Assembly (NCBI GenBank): GCA_030625885.1
Contig: DAOUPZ010000004.1
Span: 52,623-116,622 of the forward strand
Reading direction: 5' to 3'
DNA: 64,000 bases
Source of the DNA: Clostridia bacterium
Lineage (GTDB): Bacteria > Bacillota > DAOUPZ01
Part shown: positions 1-11,938 of the stretch, piece after piece
Layout of the letters: every line of letters starts with the position of its first letter
Position numbering within the stretch: position 1 is the stretch's first letter
Position numbers and translations under genes: made by a program
The notes under the pieces: generated by a model
The model's input: only the letters and a program-made list of their open reading frames with translations
Database searches by the model: none
What the model was told of the DNA's origin: nothing

Positions 1-1
1 C

Positions 2-823
2 ATGATGGGCAACTTATTTCTGACAGTGCTCAAACTACTGATTGGATTCTTCTCCGGTAGTAAAGCAACTATAGCGGACGGATTTCATTCATTATCTGAT
101 GTATTAACAACCCTGCTTGTCCTATTTTGTATTCGAATTTCACGAAAGCCTGCAGATGAAGACCACCCCTATGGTCATTATCGTATTGAAACCATTTTAG
201 CACTTATTATGGCAATTTCTCTAGGATTTGTAGGCTTGGAAATTGCCAAAACAAGTATCAAAACCGTTCAATCAGGCTCTTATAAATCAGCAGGTGTTTT
301 ACCCATCGTCTCAGCTTTATTATCCATTATTATTAAAGAAGTCATGTTCCGCTATACATACCGGGTCGGTAAACAGATCGACAATAAAGCACTTATGGCT
401 GACGCCTTTCATCATCGTTCGGATGCGTACTCTTCTATCGCTGCATTATTTGGAACCACGGGGGCCTATTTAGGTCTTGCTATTTTAGATCCTTTGACCG
501 GATTATTTGTGTCTCTTTTTGTTATAAAAGCGGGTTACGATATCGGCAGACCTACCTTTGATGAGTTGATGGAAAAAAATGATGAAGCACTCGCCCTTAA
601 AATTGCAACCCTTTCAGAGCGTGTTAATAATGTCATTAATGCTCACCATATTAGAACGAGAAAAAACGGCTCAAAAATTTTTGTTGAATTACATCTTGTC
701 GTTGATCATGATTTAACCGTTCTAGAGAGTCACGAAATTACTGAAAATGTTGAAAGTATGTTAAAAAATGAATTGCCTTCGATTGAAGAAGTATTAGTTC
801 ACGTTGAACCTTCCCATCAATAG
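2..823 (+). CDS. Cation diffusion facilitator (CDF) transporter, probably 5'-truncated by the window edge
   Basis: This is a membrane exporter of divalent metal ions (Zn, Fe, Mn or Cd type) working by proton antiport. The sequence shows the CDF pattern. A metal-site helix with D26 and D33 (ADGFHSLSDV) is matched by a second DAFHHRSD site near residue 135. HPYGHYR follows the second helix, and residues from about 205 form the cytoplasmic ferredoxin-like domain typical of the family. The first ATG lies at base 2, and CDF proteins usually have 10-20 residues before the first metal helix, so the real start is probably upstream of the window. It ends before a strong hairpin terminator. The transported metal cannot be read from the sequence. 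Confidence 0.85.
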   Translation: MMGNLFLTVLKLLIGFFSGSKATIADGFHSLSDVLTTLLVLFCIRISRKPADEDHPYGHYRIETILALIMAISLGFVGLEIAKTSIKTVQSGSYKSAGVLPIVSALLSIIIKEVMFRYTYRVGKQIDNKALMADAFHHRSDAYSSIAALFGTTGAYLGLAILDPLTGLFVSLFVIKAGYDIGRPTFDELMEKNDEALALKIATLSERVNNVINAHHIRTRKNGSKIFVELHLVVDHDLTVLESHEITENVESMLKNELPSIEEVLVHVEPSHQ

Positions 824-866
824 TACTTTAATCAATCTAAAATGGCATACTAAATATATAAATAAA

Positions 867-904
867 GCAACTGAGACAGACACAGTTCATCCTGTCTCAG
901 TTGC
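867..904 (+). terminator. Terminator after the CDF gene
   Basis: A 13-bp perfect inverted repeat (867-879 with 892-904, GCAACTGAGACAG) is followed by CTTTTA. It closes the CDF transcription unit. Confidence 0.8.
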
Positions 905-1078
905 CTTTTAGTAATCATAAAAAATCACCCCATTACGTTATTTTAAAACCTAAAACAATTTTATAAAAACCTCTTGCTTATTTATATAAGCAGTGATATC
1001 ATTACTTCTCGGATGGCGATTTGTTCTTTTAAAAAGCAAATATAAAATATAGCGATTGATGATAGTCATATCGCTTAA

Positions 1079-1208
1079 AGGCATATTCAAAGAAATAAAA
1101 ACCCAGTATGCTCTTCTATTTTGCGTCATACTGCATCAATGGAACCTGTTTCTTTGTCTGACACAAAATATCTGTCGCATCTTTGACTTGTTATTTTTTC
1201 ATAAGCCT
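1079..1208 (+). repeat. 130-bp dispersed intergenic repeat, copy A
   Basis: This stretch is roughly 80% identical to the reverse complement of 22329-22456. Both copies keep a hairpin CAGTATG...CATACTG (arms at about 1104-1110 and 1127-1133) followed by GGAACC and GTCTGACAC. It fills much of the 497-base gap before the NhaD/ArsB-type gene. No protein is recognisable in it. Confidence 0.75.
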
Positions 1209-1320
1209 AAGGCTGATACCTTGCATTCGTATTTATACGAATATGAAGTATGAGTCTTTTTGTTTTCAATAATTTGCTTTTAAAGCTACTTATTCTACGC
1301 TTTTGAAAGGAGTCTTTCAC

Positions 1321-2595
1321 ATGACGAATCAAATGATTCTGGCTTCTGTTATTTTTATTTCTACTTATGGTCTAATCATCAGCGGAAAAATATCCGATAT
1401 GGTTGCCGCTTTTATGGGCGCTATTCTTATGCTTCTTCTTGGCATGACCAATCAAGAATTAGCAATAAACGCCATCGATTTTAATACCATTGGCCTTCTC
1501 ATAGGTATGATGATTATTGTTAATATTACAAAAAGGACCGGTGTTTTTCAGTATATTTCTATTCTACTTGCAAAAAAAGCCAGAGGCAATGCATGGATGA
1601 TTATGGTCTTTTTAGGCATCTTTACTGCCGTTGCCTCTGCCATTCTTGATAACGTAACAACCGTTCTGTTAGTGGTTCCCGTTACTTTAGCCATTACGGA
1701 AACTTTAGAAATTACCCCCATTCCATTTCTTATGTTAGAAATATTGCTTTCAAATATTGGTGGAACAGCGTCGCTGATAGGCGATCCCCCTAACATTATG
1801 ATCGGAAGCAGCAACAATTTAGGTTTTATGGATTTTATTTTCAACCTCGGCCCCATTGTCATTATTATATTTATCGTAACCATGATTATATACTATTTTT
1901 TATATGGAAAGAAACTGAAAGTAGACCCAAAGTTAGCTCAAAAAATATTATCATTTGACGAAAAAAAGGCGATTAGTGATAAAAAGCTTTTGCTTAAATC
2001 TCTCTTAATACTTTTTCTCACCATTTCAGGGTTTATTGTTCATCAATTTCTCCAGTTGGAAGCTGCTACAATTGCTATAAGCGGTGCTATGCTTTTACTC
2101 CTTATCAGTGGTGTAGAACCCGAAACAATTTTACAGGAAATTGAGTGGTCCACCATCTTTTTCTTTGCAGGACTCTTCATCCTTGTTGGTGCTTTAGATC
2201 ATCTTGGTATCATCGAACTCATCGCTAAATGGGTATTGAATTGTACAAAAGGTGACATTGCTATGACGGCACTCATGATCTTATGGGTATCTGCTTTCGC
2301 CTCGTCTTTCATAAACAATATTCCGTATGTTGCGACCATGATACCTCTAATTCAAACCCTTGGCAGGTTAACAGACATGAATATTACACCGATATGGTGG
2401 GCACTCGCCTTAGGTGCCTGTCTGGGAGGCAATGGCACATTAGTTGGTGCTTCTGCTAACGTAATCGTCGCTGGAATCGCAGAAAAGGATAACAATAGTA
2501 TTGGTTTTCTGAACTATATGTTGCTAGGCATGCCAATGATGGTTATTTCAATGATTCTTTCGAGTATTTATATCTACGTACGGTACTTAAAGTAA
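1321..2595 (+). CDS. NhaD/ArsB-superfamily ion permease (SLC13-like)
   Basis: This is a polytopic membrane transporter of the ion-transporter superfamily that holds arsenite permease ArsB, Na+/H+ antiporter NhaD and SLC13 carriers. The 424 residues are almost all hydrophobic helices. Family signatures are DNVTTVLL in the first half, then SNIGGTASLIGDPPN, and a second-half counterpart with NNIPYVATMIPL and GGNGTLVGASANV, which reflects the internal repeat. The start was set at ATG 1321 because GAAAGGAG lies 8 bases before it; an in-frame TTG at 1303 falls upstream of that site. No ars genes are adjacent, so sodium or an organic anion is as likely as arsenite. A perfect terminator follows directly. 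Confidence 0.8.
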   Translation: MTNQMILASVIFISTYGLIISGKISDMVAAFMGAILMLLLGMTNQELAINAIDFNTIGLLIGMMIIVNITKRTGVFQYISILLAKKARGNAWMIMVFLGIFTAVASAILDNVTTVLLVVPVTLAITETLEITPIPFLMLEILLSNIGGTASLIGDPPNIMIGSSNNLGFMDFIFNLGPIVIIIFIVTMIIYYFLYGKKLKVDPKLAQKILSFDEKKAISDKKLLLKSLLILFLTISGFIVHQFLQLEAATIAISGAMLLLLISGVEPETILQEIEWSTIFFFAGLFILVGALDHLGIIELIAKWVLNCTKGDIAMTALMILWVSAFASSFINNIPYVATMIPLIQTLGRLTDMNITPIWWALALGACLGGNGTLVGASANVIVAGIAEKDNNSIGFLNYMLLGMPMMVISMILSSIYIYVRYLK

Positions 2596-2622
2596 TAAAG
2601 ACGGCTGAACGCCGTCTTTATT
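2594..2622 (+). terminator. Terminator of the NhaD/ArsB-type gene
   Basis: A perfect 12-bp stem (2594-2605 with 2611-2622, AATAAAGACGGC) with a 5-base loop overlaps the stop codon of the permease gene. Confidence 0.8.
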
Positions 2623-2849
2623 ACAATTCATAATTCATAATTCATAATTCACAATTAAAAGATAGAGGAACGAGCACTCCCTTTGGTCGCTGAACGAGAA
2701 AAGAAGCAGGTAGGCGTTAGCAAGTAGGAAAAGATTAAAACACGAGGAATGAGGAAAGAACGCAGCCTATGGCTGCTGAACGAGTAACGAAAAAGATAAA
2801 GAATAGAGTAACGAAGAAAGAGAAAAGACGAGGAATAATAAAAACCTAA
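2623..2849. repeat. Intergenic island of short repeats
   Basis: The island has tandem ATTCATA units (2625-2656) followed by two copies of a small hairpin motif: GCACTCCCTTTGGTCGCTG at about 2674-2692 and GCAGCCTATGGCTGC at 2762-2776. These sit among repeated GAACGAG/GAGGAA words. No open reading frame with coding character is present. Confidence 0.6.
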
Positions 2850-3000
2850 ATATGGAATAGGTATACTGGAGAAAAATATTTGGCGAGTTCGAGCTGGGAG
2901 CTACTCATTTCCGTTAACTTTATACGCTGTGCTCATCCTTTACACCTTATTACAACCTTTTTAGCATTCAAAGTTTTTCGGAAGTATACCTATTCCATAT
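2850..3000. mobile_element. 151-bp MITE-like element with 18-bp terminal inverted repeats
   Basis: The left end 2850-2867 (ATATGGAATAGGTATACT) is the exact reverse complement of the right end 2983-3000, and partial similarity continues inward (GAGAAAAA versus CCGAAAAA). The interior encodes nothing recognisable. No clear target-site duplication is visible. A folded untranslated RNA is the alternative reading. Confidence 0.5.
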
Positions 3001-3023
3001 ACTCTAACAATACAAAAACAACA

Positions 3024-3057
3024 AAAAAGTAACAGGGCATCAGCCCTGTTACTTTTT
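3024..3057 (-). terminator. Terminator of the atp operon
   Basis: A 15-bp perfect stem (3024-3038 with 3043-3057, loop ATCA) lies just after the atpC stop. It is followed on the minus strand by a T-rich run. Confidence 0.9.
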
Positions 3058-3063
3058 GTTGTT

Positions 3064-3477
3064 TTATTCGTCTTTCCCAACCGCTTTCAAACGAGCCACA
3101 GCACGTCTGAGGGAAATCTCTGCCAGGAGTATATCTTCTTCGTTCTTATTTGCTCTAATTTGCTCAAGCGCTTTTTCTTTAGCACGATAAGCTCTTTCAA
3201 CATCGATTTCAAAGTCTTTTTCAGCAGTATCAGTTAATAGAGCAACACTAGTTGGCGTAATTTCGATAAAACCCCCGCTAATCGCCATTCTAAGTTCCGT
3301 ACGATCTTTGGTGATACGAATGACACCGACCTGTAAACCTGTTACGAGATGCGTATGGCCTGGCAGAACCCCCAAGTCCCCATCCGTTGTACGAACGATC
3401 AGTCTTTCGACCTCTTCGGAATATACAACCTCTTTCGGGGTTACAACTTCTAATTTAAAGGTCTTTTTATCGGCCAT
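3064..3477 (-). CDS. atpC: ATP synthase F1 epsilon subunit
   Basis: This is the epsilon subunit of the F1 central stalk, which couples rotation and can inhibit ATP hydrolysis through its C-terminal helices. The 137-residue length is normal. The N-terminal beta sandwich contains the usual GDLGVLPGHTHLV segment near residues 33-45, and the C-terminal helical hairpin starts at about residue 85. GAGGAGGG sits before the ATG at 3477, only 6 bases after the atpD stop, so the two are translationally linked. It is the last gene of the operon. Confidence 0.97.
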   Translation of the reverse strand: MADKKTFKLEVVTPKEVVYSEEVERLIVRTTDGDLGVLPGHTHLVTGLQVGVIRITKDRTELRMAISGGFIEITPTSVALLTDTAEKDFEIDVERAYRAKEKALEQIRANKNEEDILLAEISLRRAVARLKAVGKDE

Positions 3478-3483
3478 GGGCTA

Positions 3484-4887
<1,404 letters not shown>

Positions 4888-4951
4888 TCAGTTTCCCTCC
4901 TTCAATTTCTTCCTTACAATCCGCGGAAAAGAAGGATTGCTTCTTAACTTA

Positions 4952-5848
4952 TTATTCTAATGCGTTTGCTCCAGCAACAATTTCTGACAATTCTTGTGTA
5001 ATGGCTGCCTGACGGGCCCGGTTAAATGACAAGGTCAACTTAGCAATCATTTCATCTGCATTCTTAGTTGCTGATTCCATTGCCGTCATCCTTGACCCTT
5101 GTTCACTGGCTTTTGATTCAATTAATGCACCATAAACCATTGTTTCAATATACTTAGGCAGCAATTCTTCTAATACTTCTTCAGCAGACGGTTCGTATAA
5201 ATAACTAATGCTTTTGGGTTTTTTGCTTTCCGTATTAACATCATGTTCGTTATGGTCTGCATCTTCAGGTTCAGTCATTTCAACTGAAAATGGAAGTAAT
5301 TTGATCTTCATCACTTGCTGCTGCATCACGGTAATAAACTTTGTATAATACAAGTAGATCTCTTTAAAGGTCCCTTCCTTGTATAATTCAATAATTTTAT
5401 CAGCTATTTCTTCGGCAGTTTCATAATTAGGCTCATCACCTAATCCAGTAAACTTAGCAGTGATATTTGCGCCGCGTCCTTCAAAAAAGCTGGAAGCCTT
5501 ATTACCAATCGTCAGCATTGTGTAATCAGATTTTTTTTCTTGATCATGTTGCGCTGTACGAATGATGTTGGTGTTAAATCCACCACACAATCCTCGATCA
5601 GCTGCCACAACAATCATTCCGGTTTTACCCTCTGTATATTCTTTTAGCAACGGATGTTGAACACCCCCGGCTGTAGAAGCAATTCGGTTCAAAACTTCAT
5701 ACACTTTTTGGGAATAGGGACGTGCTGCAACAACCTTTTCCTGTGCTTTACGCAACTTTGCTGCCGCAACCATCTTCATTGCCCGTGTAATTTGTTGTGT
5801 ATTCTTAACACTTTTTATTCGTCGTTTTATTTCACGAGTCGTTGCCAC
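4952..5848 (-). CDS. atpG: ATP synthase F1 gamma subunit
   Basis: This is the rotating central stalk subunit of F1. The N-terminal helix (MATTREIKRRIKSVKNTQQ) and the C-terminal helix (SFNRARQAAITQELSEIV) are the conserved coiled-coil parts. At 298 residues it is slightly longer than the usual 285-290, because of an acidic, His/Asp-rich insert around residues 190-208 (EDADHNEHDVNTESKKPK) in the surface Rossmann domain. The start codon is GTG at 5848 behind AAAGGTGGTG. It is separated from atpD by 64 bases. Confidence 0.97.
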   Translation of the reverse strand: MATTREIKRRIKSVKNTQQITRAMKMVAAAKLRKAQEKVVAARPYSQKVYEVLNRIASTAGGVQHPLLKEYTEGKTGMIVVAADRGLCGGFNTNIIRTAQHDQEKKSDYTMLTIGNKASSFFEGRGANITAKFTGLGDEPNYETAEEIADKIIELYKEGTFKEIYLYYTKFITVMQQQVMKIKLLPFSVEMTEPEDADHNEHDVNTESKKPKSISYLYEPSAEEVLEELLPKYIETMVYGALIESKASEQGSRMTAMESATKNADEMIAKLTLSFNRARQAAITQELSEIVAGANALE

Positions 5849-5893
5849 TCTTTTTCACCACCTTTTCTATAACATTCTTTGTACAGGTGTGCT

Positions 5894-7405
<1,512 letters not shown>

Positions 7406-7972
7406 CTAATTACTCACCCCTATCTCACTAACTTGAATTTCTTTAAGACCTGCCTGCAACCGTTCTAGATGACGTGCAATACTGCCATCCATTACTTTAT
7501 CGCCCAATCGGATAACTACGCCACCCATAATTGCTGGGTCAACCTTAGTGGAAACACGGATATCTTTTCCGGTTTTCTTCTCCAAGTTGGCTTTGATTTG
7601 ACTGACCTCTACATCTGTAATAGGTACTGCAGTGGTTACATCAGCTCTTACTATATTACGCGTCTCGTTTGCTAAGTTCGTATATTCATCTACAATTACT
7701 ATGACTTCTCGTTCTCTTCCTTTATCAATGATAAAAGAAATGAAATTCATAATATAAAGGGAAAGTTTATCAGCAAAAACTTTTTCAATAAGTTCTTTCT
7801 TTTCACTTTCCAAAATGTATGGATGATAAAATACTTCACGGAATTTCTTTTCTTGTTTTAGTATTTTTGCAAGAAATTGCAATTCATTCTCCATGCTTTC
7901 CAATATATCATTTTCGACAGCAATAGCATGAAGCGCTTTCGCATATCTTCTTGCAGCTGCGCCACTAATCAT
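7406..7972 (-). CDS. atpH: ATP synthase F1 delta subunit (OSCP-like)
   Basis: This is the peripheral-stalk subunit on top of F1. The 188 residues contain the N-terminal helical domain starting AARRYAKALHAIA and the C-terminal IMGGVVIRLGDKVMDGSI motif near residues 148-166 typical of OSCP/delta. Its ATG (7972) overlaps the atpF stop by one base (TAATG), which indicates translational coupling. Confidence 0.96.
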   Translation of the reverse strand: MISGAAARRYAKALHAIAVENDILESMENELQFLAKILKQEKKFREVFYHPYILESEKKELIEKVFADKLSLYIMNFISFIIDKGREREVIVIVDEYTNLANETRNIVRADVTTAVPITDVEVSQIKANLEKKTGKDIRVSTKVDPAIMGGVVIRLGDKVMDGSIARHLERLQAGLKEIQVSEIGVSN

Positions 7973-8466
7973 TAATTATCCCCCATCTCTTCGATAAAGT
8001 TATTGATTAAACTTTGATGGGTTGCCTGATCAAGATTTTTATCAATTACTTTTCCAGCTGCTAGTACAGCCAGTGTTGCCACTTCATCACGTAATTCTGC
8101 CAAAGCTTTTTCTTTTTCGCGTTTAATTTCTGCTTGAGCTCTCTCTAATAATCTATTAGATTCCTTTTGCGCATTAGCAACAATTTCATCTCGGCTATCC
8201 TGTCCCTGTCGAGCAGCTTGCTGTAAAATATCCTGTGCTTCCTTACGCGCTTGAGCCATTTGCTCTTGATATTCTTCTTTTAATTTCTTTGCTTCCGCTT
8301 CCCATGTCTCAGCTTGGCGAATAGAATTCTCAATGTATTCGCTTCTTTCTTTCAGGAATTGGGAAACCGGTTTATATAAAAGTTTATTTAGCAACCACAT
8401 TAAAATTAGGAAGTTGATAATCTGTATGACTAGTGTCCAGTCAATAGTAATCAAAGGTGTATTCAA
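7972..8466 (-). CDS. atpF: ATP synthase F0 b subunit
   Basis: This is the membrane-anchored peripheral stalk. One N-terminal membrane helix (about residues 11-30) is followed by a long charged coiled coil (residues 45-150), with a total of 164 residues. The only usable start is TTG at 8466, placed 8 bases after AGGAGGAA. A single b subunit is present, as in non-photosynthetic bacteria. Confidence 0.95.
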   Translation of the reverse strand: MNTPLITIDWTLVIQIINFLILMWLLNKLLYKPVSQFLKERSEYIENSIRQAETWEAEAKKLKEEYQEQMAQARKEAQDILQQAARQGQDSRDEIVANAQKESNRLLERAQAEIKREKEKALAELRDEVATLAVLAAGKVIDKNLDQATHQSLINNFIEEMGDN

Positions 8467-8573
8467 CCTAATTCCTCCTTCCTTACCCAGTAATAACTAC
8501 AGCATAAATAAGGAAAGGGCAATTAAATTACCCTTTCACAATTATGCACTTCTTTGGGAAATTTTCCATTAGA

Positions 8574-8873
<300 letters not shown>

Positions 8874-8905
8874 TCATAACAAAAGCAAGTTTTAAAATTT
8901 TACTG

Positions 8906-9571
8906 CTACTTTGCTACTGCAATGTAGGCAACCGCTAACATTGTAAATACAAATGCTTGTATCATTCCCTGGGCAATATCAAACCACAAACTTAATCCTG
9001 AAGGTATAACCCATGGCACAAACATAAACATGATACCAATAATAAAGATTCCCCCAACCATGTTCCCAAATAAACGGAAAGCGTGAGATACAGGCTTAGC
9101 TAGTTCTCCAACAAGGTTAATGGGAAACATCAAAAAGAACGGCTCAAAAAAACTTTTAACATACTTTATAACACCTTTGGAACGGATACCTGCAGCATTA
9201 GATACAATATATACAAGCAAAGCAATCGCAATATCTGTATTTAAATCAGCTGTAGGTGCACGAAATCCGGGTACCGTACCAATTAAATTAGAACAAGTAA
9301 CATAGATCATAATTGTCCCAATAAAGGGTACATAATGACGATTTCCCGGTCCCATTAAATTATCAATTAGATAACCGCCAACACCCTCTACTATAATCTC
9401 AGCCATATGTTGTGATCCCTTAGGAACACGTCTTAGGTTGCGTGTAACAATGACAGCAAAAATGACTAAAGCAATCATAATAATCCATGTTACAACAATT
9501 GTTTCGGTAATTGGTACAGGTCCTAACTGAAAAAATATTCTTGGTCCATCACCACTCATTTCTTCTTTCAC
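8906..9571 (-). CDS. atpB: ATP synthase F0 a subunit
   Basis: This is the membrane stator subunit that forms the ion half-channels against the c ring. The essential arginine is R166 in SHAFRLFGNM on the penultimate long helix. NLIGTVPG and the C-terminal IQAFVFTMLAVAYI helix are conserved. It has 221 residues. The start is GTG at 9571 in a 4-base GTGA overlap with the atpI stop; an ATG four codons downstream is the alternative. Confidence 0.96.
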   Translation of the reverse strand: MKEEMSGDGPRIFFQLGPVPITETIVVTWIIMIALVIFAVIVTRNLRRVPKGSQHMAEIIVEGVGGYLIDNLMGPGNRHYVPFIGTIMIYVTCSNLIGTVPGFRAPTADLNTDIAIALLVYIVSNAAGIRSKGVIKYVKSFFEPFFLMFPINLVGELAKPVSHAFRLFGNMVGGIFIIGIMFMFVPWVIPSGLSLWFDIAQGMIQAFVFTMLAVAYIAVAK

Positions 9572-10002
9572 TCCCTTCCTCTTTTTTTGATTAGTTTGGG
9601 CTTTTTAAGTACATCTGCAAAGCCTTTAAAATAACTAGCAAGCATATGCTTACTAAAAATAATTATTTTAAGCAACATGATCCCCAATAAAGCGGATACA
9701 AAACATTTCTGACTGACCCGCATGGAAAAGATAAAAACCAAAAATGTAATAAAATATCGAATCAGATAACTGCGTCTCATATATCCCATAGCAGTACTTG
9801 AATCCATATATGTACTACGTTCAACAGCAATAGCCAAAAGACGAAATTTAAGAATGCTAACGGCTACCCCCAAGAGGAACCCAGCTAATGGCCAAAAGTC
9901 TCTTTCTAATATTCCCATCAAAATTAAACTAATAGACATCAAAGCAGCTACATAAAAAGTCAGACTAATTATTTCTTTTTGGATACGATTATATTGTGAC
10001 AA
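9568..10002 (-). CDS. atpI: ATP synthase protein I
   Basis: This is a small four-helix membrane protein that in other bacteria helps c-ring assembly or associates with ion supply. The 144 residues have hydrophobic segments around 15-35, 37-55, 75-95 and 100-118, then a basic tail. It starts at TTG 10002 and overlaps atpB. The call rests mainly on position at the head of the atp operon and on membrane topology, because the family is poorly conserved. Confidence 0.8.
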   Translation of the reverse strand: MSQYNRIQKEIISLTFYVAALMSISLILMGILERDFWPLAGFLLGVAVSILKFRLLAIAVERSTYMDSSTAMGYMRRSYLIRYFITFLVFIFSMRVSQKCFVSALLGIMLLKIIIFSKHMLASYFKGFADVLKKPKLIKKRGRE

Positions 10003-10007
10003 CAGCT

Positions 10008-10238
10008 CTATCCTTTCTTTTTACCTTCCATATTATTAATCATCCGATAAACATTCAAAAATCCTGCTATAACACCAAAAATCAAAAAAATTATAGTCAT
10101 TATAAAGCCACTATGAAACACTCGGTCTAAATAATATCCTACAATAACACCTACAAAAATTGATGCTATAATCGTAATACCAAGTTGAGTTAAAAATCCT
10201 AAGTATTTAAGTACTTTAAAGCTTAAGAAACTTTTCAT
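10008..10238 (-). CDS. atpZ: AtpZ/AtpI-type F0F1 accessory protein
   Basis: This is a 76-residue protein with two membrane helices (about 14-34 and 42-64), matching the short AtpZ family found as the first gene of many bacterial atp operons. Assembly or Mg2+/Ca2+ transport roles have been proposed for it. The segment GVIVGYYLDRVF, followed by IFGVIAGFLNVYRMI, is the characteristic pattern. It starts at ATG 10238 with AAAGGGG 9 bases before, and is first in the operon after a good promoter. Confidence 0.8.
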   Translation of the reverse strand: MKSFLSFKVLKYLGFLTQLGITIIASIFVGVIVGYYLDRVFHSGFIMTIIFLIFGVIAGFLNVYRMINNMEGKKKG

Positions 10239-10304
10239 ATTACCAAACCCCTTTATGAAGGTTTCGGTACTTATTTTCCTGTCTTGGTTAAAACTTCTAG
10301 ATAT

Positions 10305-10332
10305 ATTTTAACACAACTATTAATTTTGACAA
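10305..10332 (-). promoter_or_regulatory. Sigma-A type promoter of the atp operon
   Basis: On the minus strand TTGTCA and TAAAAT are separated by 16 bases, about 65 bases upstream of atpZ. No other hexamer pair of this quality is seen between atpZ and wecB. Confidence 0.65.
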
Positions 10333-10481
10333 GGTTTTTAAGCAAATAAACTTACAAATTGTATAGAAATAGCTCATATTTTTGCAATTTTACTGCTATT
10401 TAGCGTTTAAACTAGTTTACTTCATCTAAACGTGATTATAATCTTCTTTACGTCTTAATTTGGTTCAATGAAATAAATTTC

Positions 10482-11630
10482 CTAGTGCCAATCAGGTGGT
10501 TGTTGTTCTATTAGACCCATCCAGTATTTTAAACCTTCAACAATATAATATGATGCTTTTCCATCCCCATAAGGGTTTGTTGCATGTGCCATTTTTTCAT
10601 ACAATGATTGATCCGTAAGCAACCGTAATCCGATCTGATAAATCTCAGATGCATTTGTTCCCCCAATACAAACCGTTCCTGCCGTTACCGCTTCTTGTCT
10701 TTCTGTTACATCCCGTAAAACAACAACAGGAATGCCTTTAGCAGGTGCCTCTTCCTGAATACCACCTGAATCTGTCATGATTAGAGTTGCCTGACTTAAC
10801 AAAGCAACGAATTCAGCATATTCTAAGGGCTCCAGTAAATGAATGCCTGGCTTCCCGTCTAATAAATTATAGACGGTTTCTCGTACAACAGGATTGCGAT
10901 GAACGGGAAAAATAATCTCACAATCCGGAACCGTTAGGGAAAGCTTGAGTAATGCACGGCAGATATTAGCCAACGGCTCTCCTAGATTTTCCCGGCGATG
11001 TGCTTCCACAACAATGACCTTTTTATTGACAAAATCAATAGCTTGCAGCTCGGGGTTTTTAAATTGATGAACACGAGAAGCCACATCTAAAAATGCATCA
11101 ATCACCGTATTTCCTGTAACTAATATTTTTTCTGGTTTTACGTTTTCTTGTAAAAGGTTATTCCTGCAAAGGGTGGTAGGCGCAAAATGCCATTCAGTAA
11201 GAACCCCTGTTAACTGGCGGTTAATTTCTTCTGGAAAAGGTGCATATTTATGATAGGTACGCAACCCTGCCTCCACATGTCCCACTGGTATTTGTTGATA
11301 AAATGCTGCCAATGAAGCTGCAAAAGTAGTTGTCGTATCTCCATGTACCAACAATACATCTGGTTTTTCCTTTTCTAAGATCGGCGCCATCCCTTCCAGA
11401 ATCCGATGAGTGATTTGGGTCAAGCCTTGCTTGTGTTTCATTAAATTCAAATCATAATCAGGTAAAATATAAAAAAGTTCTAACACCTGATCAAGCATCT
11501 CACGATGCTGAGCTGTTACTGTAACAATTGTTTCAAAACATCCATGCTTCTTTAATTCTTTGACCAGGGGCGCCATTTTGATTGCTTCAGGACGCGTCCC
11601 AAAAACCAACATAACCTTCTTTGTATCCAT
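10482..11630 (-). CDS. wecB: UDP-N-acetylglucosamine 2-epimerase (non-hydrolysing)
   Basis: This cytoplasmic enzyme interconverts UDP-GlcNAc and UDP-ManNAc, which is used for teichoic acid linkage units or surface polysaccharide. FGTRPEAIKMAPL opens the protein (residues 10-22). GHVEAGLRT and FPEEINRQL follow near 115-135, with HRREN at about 211 and DSGGIQEEAP at about 287, all family signatures. The 382 residues are full length. The start at ATG 11630 is preceded by GGGGAGAAG. It lies downstream of tagO, but a terminator and a separate promoter lie between, so it is probably transcribed on its own. Confidence 0.95.
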   Translation of the reverse strand: MDTKKVMLVFGTRPEAIKMAPLVKELKKHGCFETIVTVTAQHREMLDQVLELFYILPDYDLNLMKHKQGLTQITHRILEGMAPILEKEKPDVLLVHGDTTTTFAASLAAFYQQIPVGHVEAGLRTYHKYAPFPEEINRQLTGVLTEWHFAPTTLCRNNLLQENVKPEKILVTGNTVIDAFLDVASRVHQFKNPELQAIDFVNKKVIVVEAHRRENLGEPLANICRALLKLSLTVPDCEIIFPVHRNPVVRETVYNLLDGKPGIHLLEPLEYAEFVALLSQATLIMTDSGGIQEEAPAKGIPVVVLRDVTERQEAVTAGTVCIGGTNASEIYQIGLRLLTDQSLYEKMAHATNPYGDGKASYYIVEGLKYWMGLIEQQPPDWH

Positions 11631-11747
11631 ATGCTTCTCCCCTTTATTATCATCATGCCAATAAAGAAATTATCATTTAACCAATATGAAGTGATTCTCA
11701 GTCAGGGGGATCAATTCAGATAGAACAACTCTCTAGTCACATACTCG

Positions 11748-11775
11748 ATTATATCATAAACGTGTTTAATTTCAA
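11748..11775 (-). promoter_or_regulatory. Promoter of wecB
   Basis: On the minus strand TTGAAA, a 16-base spacer and a perfect TATAAT with an upstream TG (extended -10) lie about 120 bases before the wecB ATG. The 308-base gap 11631-11938 otherwise holds only the tagO terminator and AT-rich sequence. Confidence 0.75.
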
Positions 11776-11865
11776 AATATAATTTTAAGTTAATTTTATC
11801 CAAATATTATCCCTAATATACTCCATATAACAAATATATATCCATAATATATCAATCTTATATGA

Positions 11866-11887
11866 GAAAAACCCCCATCGGGGGCTT
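11866..11887 (-). terminator. Terminator of tagO
   Basis: The minus strand reads GCCCCC, a short GAT loop, GGGGGT and then TTTT. It lies about 50 bases after the tagO stop. Confidence 0.75.
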
Positions 11888-11938
11888 ATAATTAAATCAT
11901 ATCTTTTCTCAAAACAAAATAAAGAAGGTACAAAAGTA

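Noticed and set aside
1056..1253. A 65-residue open frame before the NhaD/ArsB-type gene
   Set aside because: It lies within the 130-bp dispersed repeat, has no ribosome site or family resemblance, and the other copy does not keep the frame.
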